The notes: a model not told the origin generated them from the letters alone. A stretch of DNA of 10,481 nt from a bacterium (GCA_028819835.1 JAPPKR010000012.1:1-10481), one strand, 5' to 3'. Counted from the stretch's first letter, positions 1-7,262 are shown. A program made the numbers and translations.

Positions 1-2
1 AG

Positions 3-1112
3 AGCGACTTCTTCCTGACCTACCTGGGGTGTCCCACCAAGGAGCAGATCCCGCCCGAGGCCGCGATCCGGTTCAACCTGGATCTGATCGAGTGGTGCTC
101 CGAGCGCATGCCACGCTGGGTCCCGGTGTCCATCGCCGGCTACAACGCAGCCGACAGCGGACTGTCGGCCCACCAGGAACTGGGAGCGGTGATGGCCAAC
201 GCCGTCCAGTACCTGGACATGATCGCCGCCCGGGGGAAGGTGGACGTGGAGCGGTTGGCCCACCGGATCGGAGGGGTGAACTTCCGGGTCTCCATGGAGG
301 TCTTCGAGGACGCCGCCAAGCTGCGGGCGGCCCGCAAGATGTGGTCGGACCTGCTGGGACAGCGTTACGGGATCACCGACGAGAAGGCCCGGCAGATGAG
401 GATCCACGTGGTCACGGCCGGGAGCGCCATGACCTACCAGGAGCCGTTCAACAACATCGTCCGGGGCACCCTGATGGCGCTGTTCTCGGTCCTGGGAGGC
501 ACCCAGTCCCTGGGGGTCTCCGGTTACGACGAGGCAATGTCCATCCCCTCCGATCACGCCCATCTGATGTCCATCCGCATCCAGCAGATCCTCCAGAACG
601 AGATAAACCTGCGGGAGATCGCCGACCCGCTGGGCGGGAGCTACTACGTCGAGTCTCTCACGGGAGAACTGGAACAGCGGGGCTGGGAGTTCTTCGACCG
701 GATCCAGGACCGCGGGGGCTTTCTGGCCGTGCTGGACGACGGGTTCCTCCTGGAGTGCGCCGAGGAGAACAACCAGAGGATCGCAGTGGGGATGGAGTCG
801 GGAGAGCGGGCGATCGTGGGGGTCAACACCCACACCATCGACGATCCCATCATGGATGTCGAGGCCTTCGAGGGGCGGTCGGGCGCCGAGACCTGGGAGA
901 TGGCGATGGAGCGTCTCTCCGACCTGCGGCGCACCCGCCACGGCCGGGGCGCGGTAGAGGCTCTGCGCAACCTGGAGGATGTGTGCCGGAACGACTCGGT
1001 CAACGCCATCCCCGCCTTCATGGAGGCGGTGAGCGCCGATGCATCGATCGGGGAGATCGGGAGCGTCCTGCGGGAGACTTTCGGGGACTGGCAGGTTCCG
1101 ATCAGTGTCTGA
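3..1112 (+). CDS. Coenzyme-B12-dependent acyl-CoA mutase, large (catalytic) subunit, 5'-truncated
   Basis: The frame is open from the left edge (first full codon at base 3) to TGA at 1110-1112, leaving 369 residues. It aligns by eye with the C-terminal two thirds of the substrate-binding barrel of methylmalonyl-CoA mutase-type enzymes, which move a carbon group between adjacent carbons of an acyl-CoA using adenosylcobalamin. Family landmarks, numbered from the first visible residue, are SIAGYNAADSG (about 43-53), RIHVVTAG (133-140) with the conserved active-site-type His135, QEPFNN (146-151), LGGTQSL (164-170), DEA (176-178) and DPLGGSYYVE (208-217). There is no B12-binding domain in this chain; the next gene supplies it, the split arrangement seen in isobutyryl-CoA and 2-hydroxyisobutyryl-CoA mutases. 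Several normally constant positions differ: GYHxxEAG is GYNAADSG, and HCQTSG is HVVTAG. The substrate therefore cannot be assumed to be methylmalonyl-CoA. Perhaps 150-190 N-terminal residues lie outside the window. Family is confident; substrate is unknown. Confidence 0.9.
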   Translation, partial: SDFFLTYLGCPTKEQIPPEAAIRFNLDLIEWCSERMPRWVPVSIAGYNAADSGLSAHQELGAVMANAVQYLDMIAARGKVDVERLAHRIGGVNFRVSMEVFEDAAKLRAARKMWSDLLGQRYGITDEKARQMRIHVVTAGSAMTYQEPFNNIVRGTLMALFSVLGGTQSLGVSGYDEAMSIPSDHAHLMSIRIQQILQNEINLREIADPLGGSYYVESLTGELEQRGWEFFDRIQDRGGFLAVLDDGFLLECAEENNQRIAVGMESGERAIVGVNTHTIDDPIMDVEAFEGRSGAETWEMAMERLSDLRRTRHGRGAVEALRNLEDVCRNDSVNAIPAFMEAVSADASIGEIGSVLRETFGDWQVPISV

Positions 1113-1530
1113 GCAGGGACCGAGTCCTCTCCCGCCTGCCCGGGTGCTGGTGGCCAAGAGCAGCCTGGACGGCCACTGGCGGGGAGTGGCGGTGGTGGCC
1201 CGGGCACTCCGGGAGGCGGGATTCGAGGTGATCCTGGGAGGGATGCTCCGTCCCAGCGAGATGGCGAGCGTGGCCGCCGCCGAGGACGTGGACCTGGTGG
1301 GCATCAATGTCGGCGGCCGGGTGGAGGTGGTGGAGAGGGCGCTGGACGAGATGGAGGCGGCGGGACTGGGCGACGTCCCGGTGTTCGTGGGGGGGACCGT
1401 CCCTCCCCAAGCCATCCCCCGGTTGACCGAGCGGGGAGTGGGAGTGTTTCCGCCGGGAAGTTCCCTGGCGTCGATCGTGGAGGAGGCGCGTCGGCTGACC
1501 GGTCGAGATTCTTCCGGTCCGAGGCTTTAG
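1105..1530 (+). CDS. Cobalamin-binding small subunit of acyl-CoA mutase
   Basis: This 141-residue protein is a free-standing B12-binding domain, the partner of the preceding large subunit. DGHWRG matches the DxHxxG motif whose His is the lower cobalt ligand in mutases. VFVGGTVPP matches the later GG loop, and FPPGSS sits where the family has its GPGT turn. The usual SxL motif between them is not recognisable: VGVSSLAAGH of typical mutases corresponds to VGINVGGRVE here. I chose GTG at 1105 because it gives a normal short N-terminal tail before RVLVAKSSLDGH and overlaps the upstream stop by 8 bases (GTGTCTGA), as expected for translationally coupled subunits. An upstream ATG at 1039 would add 22 residues lying wholly within the large-subunit gene and is unlikely. 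Length fits the small subunits of split mutases (about 135-150 residues). Confidence 0.88.
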   Translation: MSEQGPSPLPPARVLVAKSSLDGHWRGVAVVARALREAGFEVILGGMLRPSEMASVAAAEDVDLVGINVGGRVEVVERALDEMEAAGLGDVPVFVGGTVPPQAIPRLTERGVGVFPPGSSLASIVEEARRLTGRDSSGPRL

Positions 1531-1592
1531 CAGCGGTCGGCACTGGTAGTTTTAAGTCCACATTCTCGAGCAACACGGAGGAGAAGCCCCCA
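1531..1592 (+). promoter_or_regulatory. Leader of xsc: AT-rich box and strong Shine-Dalgarno
   Basis: This 62-bp gap separates the mutase small subunit from xsc. It contains an AT-rich block, TAGTTTTAAG (1547-1556), conspicuous in very GC-rich surroundings, and a strong ribosome site GGAGGAG (1577-1583) 9 bases before the ATG at 1593. TAGTTT fits the loose actinobacterial -10 pattern TAnnnT, but I find no convincing -35. The Shine-Dalgarno is clear; the promoter is only a possibility. Confidence 0.3.
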
Positions 1593-3329
1593 ATGGTGAT
1601 GACCCCTAGCGAGGCCATGGTCGAGACCCTTCGCATGGAAGGCGTTACCGACGTTCCCGGAATTGTCGGATCGGCCTTCATGGACGCCCTCGACCTCTTC
1701 CCCGCGGCCGGCATCCGGTTCGTCCCGGTCCGCCACGAACAGAACGCCGCCCACATGGCCGACACCTACGCTCGGGCAACGGGCCGTCCCTCGGTGTGCA
1801 CCGCCCAGAACGGGCCGGGGATCACCAACATGGTCACCGGAATCGCAGCCGCCTACCACGCCCACTCCCCGGTGGTGATCATCACCCCGTCGGCGACTTC
1901 GGGTTCGGTAGGGCTGGACGGGTTCCAGGAGGTGGAACAGCTCTCCATATTTCGCTCTATCACCAAGTTCCAGTTGCAGGTCCCCCGTCCCGATCGGATG
2001 GCCGAATCGATGAGGACCGCCTTCCGGATGGCCATGGGATTGCTGGGCCCGGTGCAGGTGGATGTGCCCCGAGACTTCTTCTACGGGGAGTCCCACGAGG
2101 AGATCCTCGAGCCCGGCCATTACCGCTCGGAGGGAAGGGGTGCAGGGGATCCCGCTCTCCTCGACCGGGCGGCCGCCATCCTGGCCGAAGCCCGCAATCC
2201 GGTGATCGTGGCCGGCTACGGGGTGGTGCTCTCCGATGCCTACGACGCCACCGCGCGGCTGGCCGAACAACTCAGCGCCCCGGTGGCGACTTCCTACCTG
2301 CACAACGACGCCTTCCCCTACACCCACCCCCTCTCGGTGGGCCCCCTGGGCTACATGGGGTCCAAGGCGGCCATGGAGCTCTTGTCCGAGGCCGACGCGG
2401 TCCTGATGCTGGGATGCCGGATCAATGTATTCGGAACGGTTCCCCAGTACGGGCTCGACTTCTATCCTCACTCCGCCAAGGTGGTGCAGATTGACATCGA
2501 CCCCGAGCAGCTGGGACGGTCGAAGACCATCGAACTGGGCATCATCGCCGATGCCCGCCAGTCCGCCGAGGCAATCTCCGCCCGGCTGGCCGCCGCCGAC
2601 GGGAATCGCCCGGTGGACCAGGCGCGGATGGACCGCATCGCCGAGGCCAAGGGCCGCTGGGATAGGGAACTGTCGGCCCGCTCGGCTTCCGACGCCGCTC
2701 CGATCAGTCCCCGCCGGGCGCTGAGCGAGTTGGCTGCCGCGCTCACCGACGACACTTTCGTCACCACCGATATCGGCAACATCTGCTCGGTCTCCAACGG
2801 CTACCTCCGCTTCACCAAGCCCCGGCGGTTCATGGCCGCCATGGGCTTCGGGAACTGCGGGTTCGCCTATCCGGGGGCGCTGGGCGCCAAGTTGGCCTCG
2901 CCGGGGTCGCCGGCGGTGGCGATCATCGGCGACGGCGCGTGGGGGATGAGCCTCGCCGAGGTGATGACCGCGGTGGAGGAGGACCTGCCGGTGACCGCGG
3001 TGGTCTTCAACAACCAGCAGTGGGGAGCGGAGAAGCGCAACCAGATCGACTTCTACGACGACCGCTACGTGGGCACCAACATCGGACACGACCTGGGAGG
3101 GTTCAATTTCGCAGAGATTGCGACAGCCATGGGCGGACGGGGGATCAGGGTGACCGATCCCGCCGATCTGAAGGACGCCTTCGGGGAGTCGATCGACCCC
3201 GAGGTGGCCACCGTCGTGGAGGTGATGGTCGACCCCGAGGAGTTGGCCGAGCCCTTCCGCCGGGACGCCCTTCAGCAGCCCATCCGGCACCTGGACCGGT
3301 ATCGGCATCTAGCCGCCGACACAACCTAG
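1593..3329 (+). CDS. xsc: Sulfoacetaldehyde acetyltransferase (ThDP-dependent)
   Basis: This 578-residue, full-length thiamine-diphosphate enzyme cleaves sulfoacetaldehyde with phosphate into acetyl phosphate and sulfite, the desulfonation step of taurine and isethionate catabolism in the cytoplasm. Family features are the N-terminal Pyr domain with catalytic-type Glu49 (RHEQNAAHMAD), GFQEVEQ (110-116), VPRDFF (158-163), HNDAFP (237-242), PLGYMGSKAAMEL (251-263), the cofactor motif GDG (446-448) to NN (473-474), QWGAEKRN (476-483) and FRRDA (555-559). GFQEVEQ, PLGY-GSKAAMEL, QWGAEKRN and FRRDA separate Xsc from acetolactate synthase and oxalyl-CoA decarboxylase relatives. The start MVMT matches the usual MxMT opening of Xsc and has a Shine-Dalgarno 9 bases upstream. 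The aminotransferase follows after 18 bp, a typical taurine-catabolic pairing. The acetyl phosphate product needs phosphotransacetylase, which is not in the window. A 2-hydroxyacyl-CoA lyase is a less likely alternative. Confidence 0.9.
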   Translation: MVMTPSEAMVETLRMEGVTDVPGIVGSAFMDALDLFPAAGIRFVPVRHEQNAAHMADTYARATGRPSVCTAQNGPGITNMVTGIAAAYHAHSPVVIITPSATSGSVGLDGFQEVEQLSIFRSITKFQLQVPRPDRMAESMRTAFRMAMGLLGPVQVDVPRDFFYGESHEEILEPGHYRSEGRGAGDPALLDRAAAILAEARNPVIVAGYGVVLSDAYDATARLAEQLSAPVATSYLHNDAFPYTHPLSVGPLGYMGSKAAMELLSEADAVLMLGCRINVFGTVPQYGLDFYPHSAKVVQIDIDPEQLGRSKTIELGIIADARQSAEAISARLAAADGNRPVDQARMDRIAEAKGRWDRELSARSASDAAPISPRRALSELAAALTDDTFVTTDIGNICSVSNGYLRFTKPRRFMAAMGFGNCGFAYPGALGAKLASPGSPAVAIIGDGAWGMSLAEVMTAVEEDLPVTAVVFNNQQWGAEKRNQIDFYDDRYVGTNIGHDLGGFNFAEIATAMGGRGIRVTDPADLKDAFGESIDPEVATVVEVMVDPEELAEPFRRDALQQPIRHLDRYRHLAADTT

Positions 3330-3347
3330 CAACGAGGAGAAGTCTTT

Positions 3348-4688
3348 ATGACCACCACTCTCACCACCGACACGCTGGCGCATACTGCTCTGCATTTCAC
3401 TCCGGGGCAAGTGTTGCGAAGCGGAGGGGCGCCGATCTTCGTACGCGGGGAGGGCATCCGCATCTGGGACCAGGAAGGGAACTCCTACATCGACGGGCTG
3501 GCCGGATTGTTCTCGGTCCAGATCGGCCACGGCCGGGCGGACATCGCCGCCGCGGCCGGAGAGCAGATGAAGACCCTCGCCTACATGCCGTCGTGGTCGG
3601 CGACCACCCCGGCCACCATCGAGGCCTCCAACCTGATCGCCTCCCTGGCTCCGGGGGACCTGGATGTGGTGTTCCTGGTCTCCTCGGGTTCTGAGGCGGT
3701 GGAGTCGGCCATCAAGTTCTCCCGCCAGTATCACTCGGCCCGCGGCGAGCCGCAGCGGGTGAAGGTGATCAGCCGCAATCTGGCTTATCACGGGACCACT
3801 ATGGGGGCTCTGTCCGCCACCGGTTTGACCGGCATCCGGGAGGCATACGGGCCGTTGCTCTACGGGTTCCGAAAGGTCCCCAACACCTTGGGGTTCGACG
3901 ACGGGGTTGAAGCGGCCGCCCGCGTGGAGGAGGCAATCGTGGAGGAGGGCCCCGAGTCGGTGGCCATGGTGCTGGCCGAGCCGGTTCAGAACGGGGGAGG
4001 CTCGATAGTGCCCCCCGCCGGCTACTGGCAAGAACTGCGCCGCATATGCGACAAGTACGGCGTGCTGCTCTGCGCGGACGAGGTGATCAACGGGTTCGGA
4101 CGGCTGGGAGAGTGGTTCGGCTCCGAGGTGATGGGAGTGGTCCCCGACCTCCTCACCTTCGCCAAAGGCGCCACCTCCTCCTATGCGCCGATCGGGGGCC
4201 TGTTGATCCGTCAACCCGTCTTCGACGAACTGCTGGACTCCCACATCGGCATGTTCAACCACGGGGCCACCTGGGGAGGCCATCCGGTGGTGGCCGCCAC
4301 CTCGGTCGCCAATCTCACCGCTCTCCGCGACGAGGACGTGGTGGGCAACGTGCGCAGCCTGGGCGGCTACTTCCGTGACCAGTTGGACCGGATGGCCGCC
4401 GGGCACCGGATGGTGAGCGAAGTGCGGGGCATGGGGTTCTTCTACGCCGTGGAACTGATCGCCGACCGCGAGACCGGACGGCGCCTGACTCCCGAGCAGG
4501 AGGCCGTGCTACTGAAACAAACGCTCCCTCCCATCATGATGGAAGAGGGCCTCTACACCCGCGCCGACGACCGCGGGGAACCCAAGATTCTCCTGTGCCC
4601 GCCCCTGATCTCCACCCGCTCGGACATCGACGACATGGTCTCGATAGTCGACCGGACCCTGGAGCGGGTCGGCGCCATGGAGTGGTGA
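3348..4688 (+). CDS. Class III PLP aminotransferase, probably taurine:pyruvate aminotransferase
   Basis: This 446-residue fold-type I, class III aminotransferase is of the omega-amino acid:pyruvate type. Visible hallmarks are YIDGLAGLFSVQIGHG (47-62), the phosphate-binding SSGSEAVESAIKF (112-124), YHGTT (147-151), Glu211 in LAEPVQNGGG, CADEVINGFGRLG with cofactor-contacting Asp244, Lys273 in FAKGATS as the Schiff-base lysine, and TWGGHPVVAA (308-317). All catalytic residues are present and the length is normal. The family transfers amino groups from taurine, hypotaurine, beta-alanine, GABA or diamines, and sequence alone does not settle the donor. Its position 18 bp after xsc, with GAGGAG (3334-3339) 8 bases before the ATG, favours conversion of taurine plus pyruvate to sulfoacetaldehyde plus alanine, feeding Xsc. 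The class is certain; the taurine assignment rests on gene context, so no symbol is given. Confidence 0.85.
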   Translation: MTTTLTTDTLAHTALHFTPGQVLRSGGAPIFVRGEGIRIWDQEGNSYIDGLAGLFSVQIGHGRADIAAAAGEQMKTLAYMPSWSATTPATIEASNLIASLAPGDLDVVFLVSSGSEAVESAIKFSRQYHSARGEPQRVKVISRNLAYHGTTMGALSATGLTGIREAYGPLLYGFRKVPNTLGFDDGVEAAARVEEAIVEEGPESVAMVLAEPVQNGGGSIVPPAGYWQELRRICDKYGVLLCADEVINGFGRLGEWFGSEVMGVVPDLLTFAKGATSSYAPIGGLLIRQPVFDELLDSHIGMFNHGATWGGHPVVAATSVANLTALRDEDVVGNVRSLGGYFRDQLDRMAAGHRMVSEVRGMGFFYAVELIADRETGRRLTPEQEAVLLKQTLPPIMMEEGLYTRADDRGEPKILLCPPLISTRSDIDDMVSIVDRTLERVGAMEW

Positions 4689-4749
4689 TCCCCGGATCCG
4701 ACAATCGACACACAAGCAAACGCCTTTAGTTAACGGGAGGCCGTCCCCA
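4689..4749 (+). promoter_or_regulatory. Leader of the acyl-CoA ligase gene
   Basis: This 61-bp gap follows the aminotransferase. It contains TCGACA (4705-4710), one base from the -35 consensus, then an AT-rich block TTTAGTTAAC (4725-4734), but no -10 hexamer at the ideal spacing. GGGAGG (4735-4740) lies 9 bases before the ATG at 4750 and is a good ribosome site. The gap is much wider than most neighbouring junctions, so the ligase may be transcribed separately; the promoter itself is weakly supported. Confidence 0.3.
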
Positions 4750-6300
4750 ATGAGCATCAGCAACATCGCCGGAGTCGTCCGGCACCACGCCGCCTCGCAG
4801 CCTGACAAGACCGCGCTGGTCTACGGGACCGAAGAGGTCACTTTTGCAGAACTCGACGCGCGCTCAAACCGGACCGCCAACGCCATGGTGGCCGCCGGGG
4901 TGGGACACGGGGACCATGTCGGGTTCCTGGACAAGAACTGCATGGAGTTCTTCGACTTCCTGTTCGGCGCGGCCAAGCTGGGGGCCGTGCATGCCGGCAT
5001 CAACTGGCGGCTGGCGCCCCGGGAGATCACCGGCGTGGTGAACGACGCCGAGATCAAGCTGTTGATCGTGGGAGAGGAGTACGTGCCGATCCTGGACGAG
5101 ATCGCCGGTGACCTGAACACGGTGGAGAAGATCCTGGTGGTGGGCGGCCACGACACCCACCAGTCCTTCGAGGAGTGGCGCGACAGCCACCCCGACACCG
5201 ATCCGGGAGGGGGAGCCGAAGGAGACGACACGGTCTTCCTGCTGTACTCCTCGGGCACCACCGGATTCCCCAAGGGCGTGATGATCCCCAACGACGCCTT
5301 CATGGAACTGAAGAAGATGTGCTCGCCGATGTGGGGCTTCGACGGCGACTCGGTGAACCTGGTCAACCTCCCCATGTTCCACATCGGCGGGGTCGGTTGG
5401 TCGTGTCTGGGGTTGTACAACGGCAACACCTCGATCGTCGCCCGGGACAACATCCCGCAGTTGCTGGTGGACCTGACCGTCGACCATCGGGTCTCGAACG
5501 CCTTCCTGGTGCCGGTGCTGTTGCAGTTCATGCTGACCGTCCCGGGAGTGGAGGACGCGGACTTCTCGGCGCTGCGGACCATCGTCTACGGCGGCTCGCC
5601 CATCTCCGAAGAGGTGCTCAACCAGTCCATCGAGGTGCTGGGCTGCGAGTTCGCCGGGGCCTACGGGCTGACCGAGTCCTGCAACGGCGTGACCACCCTC
5701 TTTCCCGACGAGCACGATCCCGGCGGTCCCTACGCCTACCGGATGCTGTCGGTGGGCCGTCCCCATCCCAACGTGGAACTGAAGATCGTCGACCCGGTCT
5801 CCACCGAGGAACTCGCCACCGACGACGTGGGCGAGATCTGGTTGCGTTCTCCCCAGCTGATGAGCGGCTACTGGAAGAACCCGGAGGCCACCGCCGAGAC
5901 GGTCAATGCCGAGGGTTGGATGCGGACCGGAGACGCCGGGTCGGTGGACGCCGACGGGTTCGTGTACATCCGGGACCGGATCAAGGACATGATCATCTCC
6001 GGCGGGGAGAACATCTACCCCGCCGAGGTGGAGAACGCCCTGATGGAGCATCCCGGAGTGGCCGACGTGGCCGTGATCGGCGTGCCCAGCGCCAAATGGG
6101 GAGAGACGCCCCGGGCGGTGATCGTGGCTGCCGGGGAGGAGGCGCCCTCAGAAGCCGAGATCATCGAGTTCTGCCGGAGCCGCATCGCCCACTACAAGTG
6201 CCCCACCTCGGTGGGGACCATCGACGCCATCCCCCGCAATCCGTCCGGGAAGATCCTCAAAGGGGACCTGCGGGACATGTACCTGGCGTCCCAGGGTTAA
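4750..6300 (+). CDS. Acyl-CoA ligase (ANL superfamily, FadD-like)
   Basis: This 516-residue, complete AMP-forming acid:CoA ligase activates a carboxylic acid to its acyl-CoA through an acyl-adenylate. Core motifs are present in order: LYSSGTTGFPKG (165-176, P-loop), AYGLTE (304-309), GEIWLRSPQLMSGYW (361-375), MRTGD (391-395), RDRIKDMIISGGENIYP (408-424, hinge and CoA-binding region) and NPSGKIL (497-503) with catalytic Lys501. It resembles actinobacterial FadD ligases for medium, branched or ring-derived acids, but I cannot read the acid substrate from the sequence. The luciferase-like oxidoreductase gene starts 12 bp after its TAA, so these two genes are probably co-transcribed. Together with the DUF35 and thiolase-like genes downstream it looks like the entry step of an acyl-CoA degradation branch. 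Any link to the taurine genes upstream is inferred from position only. Confidence 0.92.
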   Translation: MSISNIAGVVRHHAASQPDKTALVYGTEEVTFAELDARSNRTANAMVAAGVGHGDHVGFLDKNCMEFFDFLFGAAKLGAVHAGINWRLAPREITGVVNDAEIKLLIVGEEYVPILDEIAGDLNTVEKILVVGGHDTHQSFEEWRDSHPDTDPGGGAEGDDTVFLLYSSGTTGFPKGVMIPNDAFMELKKMCSPMWGFDGDSVNLVNLPMFHIGGVGWSCLGLYNGNTSIVARDNIPQLLVDLTVDHRVSNAFLVPVLLQFMLTVPGVEDADFSALRTIVYGGSPISEEVLNQSIEVLGCEFAGAYGLTESCNGVTTLFPDEHDPGGPYAYRMLSVGRPHPNVELKIVDPVSTEELATDDVGEIWLRSPQLMSGYWKNPEATAETVNAEGWMRTGDAGSVDADGFVYIRDRIKDMIISGGENIYPAEVENALMEHPGVADVAVIGVPSAKWGETPRAVIVAAGEEAPSEAEIIEFCRSRIAHYKCPTSVGTIDAIPRNPSGKILKGDLRDMYLASQG

Positions 6301-6312
6301 GGGGAGGGCGCC

Positions 6313-7230
6313 ATGCACATTGGGGCAGTATTCCCTCAGATCGAGATCGGCTCCGACCGGGCCGCGGTCCGCGCCTGGACGGAGACCGCCGAGGGCCTGG
6401 GCTTCGACTCGATCTTGGTCTACGAACACGTCCTCGGGGCGGACCCCTCCCGCCACGTCCTCACCGGCCCCTACACCCATGAGGACGGCTTTCACGAGCC
6501 GTTCGTCCTGTTCGGGTACATGGCCGGGATCACCACCCGGATCGAACTGTGGCTGGGGGTGCTGGTGCTGCCCCAGCGACAGACTGCGCTGGTGGCCAAG
6601 CAGGCCGCCACCCTGGACCTTCTGTCGGGCGAGAGGTTCACCCTGGGGGTGGGAGTGGGCTGGAACCAGGTCGAGTTCCAGGCTCTCGGCCAGGACTTCC
6701 GGACCCGTGGCCGGCGCTTCGAGGAGCAGGTCCAGTTGCTCAACAAGCTCTGGGCCCAGGAACTGGTCGACTTCGACGGCGAGTTCGACACGGTGGAGGG
6801 AGCGGGGATCAACCATCTTCCCAACCGGCGCATCCCCCTCTGGATCGGCGGCTGGGCCGACCCGGTGATGAAACGGATCGGCTGGTGGGCCGACGGCTGG
6901 CTGGCCTCAGCCGGGTCCGTCAAGACCGCCCACCTTCCCGACCGGACCGGCAACACCGAGGGGCTTCGCAACCGGTTCAAGCTGGTGGAGGAGGCCGCCC
7001 GCGAGAAGGGGCGGGACCCCTCGGAGATAGGGTTGGGGATGCTGGTCGGCGAGGTGGGGTTCACCGGGCGGGTGGGATGGGACCCCGCCGAGTACGCCGA
7101 ACGCACCAGGGTGTGGGGAACAGCCGGGGTCAGCCACGCCTTCCTGGGGACGATGGGATATGACTTCACCGTCGATGAGCATCTCTCGGCCATGGAGGAC
7201 TTCATGGCGGCCTACCGGAACGGCGGGTGA
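6313..7230 (+). CDS. Luciferase-like (LLM) F420-dependent oxidoreductase
   Basis: This 305-residue protein is a bacterial-luciferase-like TIM barrel. Recognisable segments are the opening MHIGAVFPQ, AEGLGFDSILVYEHVLG (27-43), an early strand with RIELWLGVLVLPQR (about 76-89), LDLLSGERFTLGVGVGWN (about 101-118) followed by the EFQALG helix, and the late strand PLWIGGWAD (176-184). This VGWN-EF-ALG layout is typical of the actinobacterial F420-dependent branch rather than the flavin alkanesulfonate monooxygenases. Members reduce or oxidise diverse substrates and no specific one can be named. The start has GGGGAGGG (6301-6308) 4 bases upstream, slightly close but the only good ribosome site. Because sulfonate genes lie nearby, an SsuD-like desulfonating role was considered, but I see no support for it in the sequence. 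Confidence 0.87.
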   Translation: MHIGAVFPQIEIGSDRAAVRAWTETAEGLGFDSILVYEHVLGADPSRHVLTGPYTHEDGFHEPFVLFGYMAGITTRIELWLGVLVLPQRQTALVAKQAATLDLLSGERFTLGVGVGWNQVEFQALGQDFRTRGRRFEEQVQLLNKLWAQELVDFDGEFDTVEGAGINHLPNRRIPLWIGGWADPVMKRIGWWADGWLASAGSVKTAHLPDRTGNTEGLRNRFKLVEEAAREKGRDPSEIGLGMLVGEVGFTGRVGWDPAEYAERTRVWGTAGVSHAFLGTMGYDFTVDEHLSAMEDFMAAYRNGG

Positions 7231-7242
7231 CTTGGTCGGCCG

Positions 7243-7250
7243 GGAGGGGA
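7243..7250 (+). promoter_or_regulatory. Shine-Dalgarno that selects GTG 7263
   Basis: GGAGGGGA ends 12 bases before GTG 7263 but 21 bases before the in-frame ATG at 7272. The GTG is therefore the likelier start of the DUF35 gene, although 12 bases is at the long end of normal spacing. Confidence 0.5.
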
Positions 7251-7262
7251 GACAGCTAGATT

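Noticed and set aside
29..1231. A 400-codon + strand frame overlapping the mutase large subunit
   Set aside because: Translation is Arg/Gly/Pro-rich and domain-free. The frame open from base 3 to 1112 holds the conserved mutase motifs and ends in the coupled overlap with the small subunit.
1527..3308. A 593-codon open frame on the - strand covering almost all of xsc
   Set aside because: It is the mirror of a GC-rich coding gene: third-position GC removes stops on the opposite strand. Its translation is dominated by Gly, His, Arg and Val with no recognisable domain, while the + strand frame is a complete, motif-rich Xsc.
1593..3329. Reading the ThDP enzyme as acetolactate synthase or a 2-hydroxyacyl-CoA lyase
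   Set aside because: GFQEVEQ, PLGYMGSKAAMEL, QWGAEKRN and FRRDA are Xsc-type signatures, and there is no acetolactate synthase small subunit or hydroxyacyl-CoA gene context.
3309..4406. A 365-codon - strand frame opposite the aminotransferase
   Set aside because: The same shadow effect; the + strand frame has a complete PLP enzyme.
4864..6051. A 395-codon - strand frame opposite the acyl-CoA ligase
   Set aside because: Low-complexity His/Gly/Val-rich translation, no family match and no ribosome site; the + strand carries every ANL motif.
6313..7230. Reading the luciferase-like protein as an SsuD-type alkanesulfonate monooxygenase because sulfonate genes lie nearby
   Set aside because: The VGWN-EF-ALG layout fits the F420-dependent branch, no flavin reductase gene is adjacent, and Xsc already supplies the desulfonation step.
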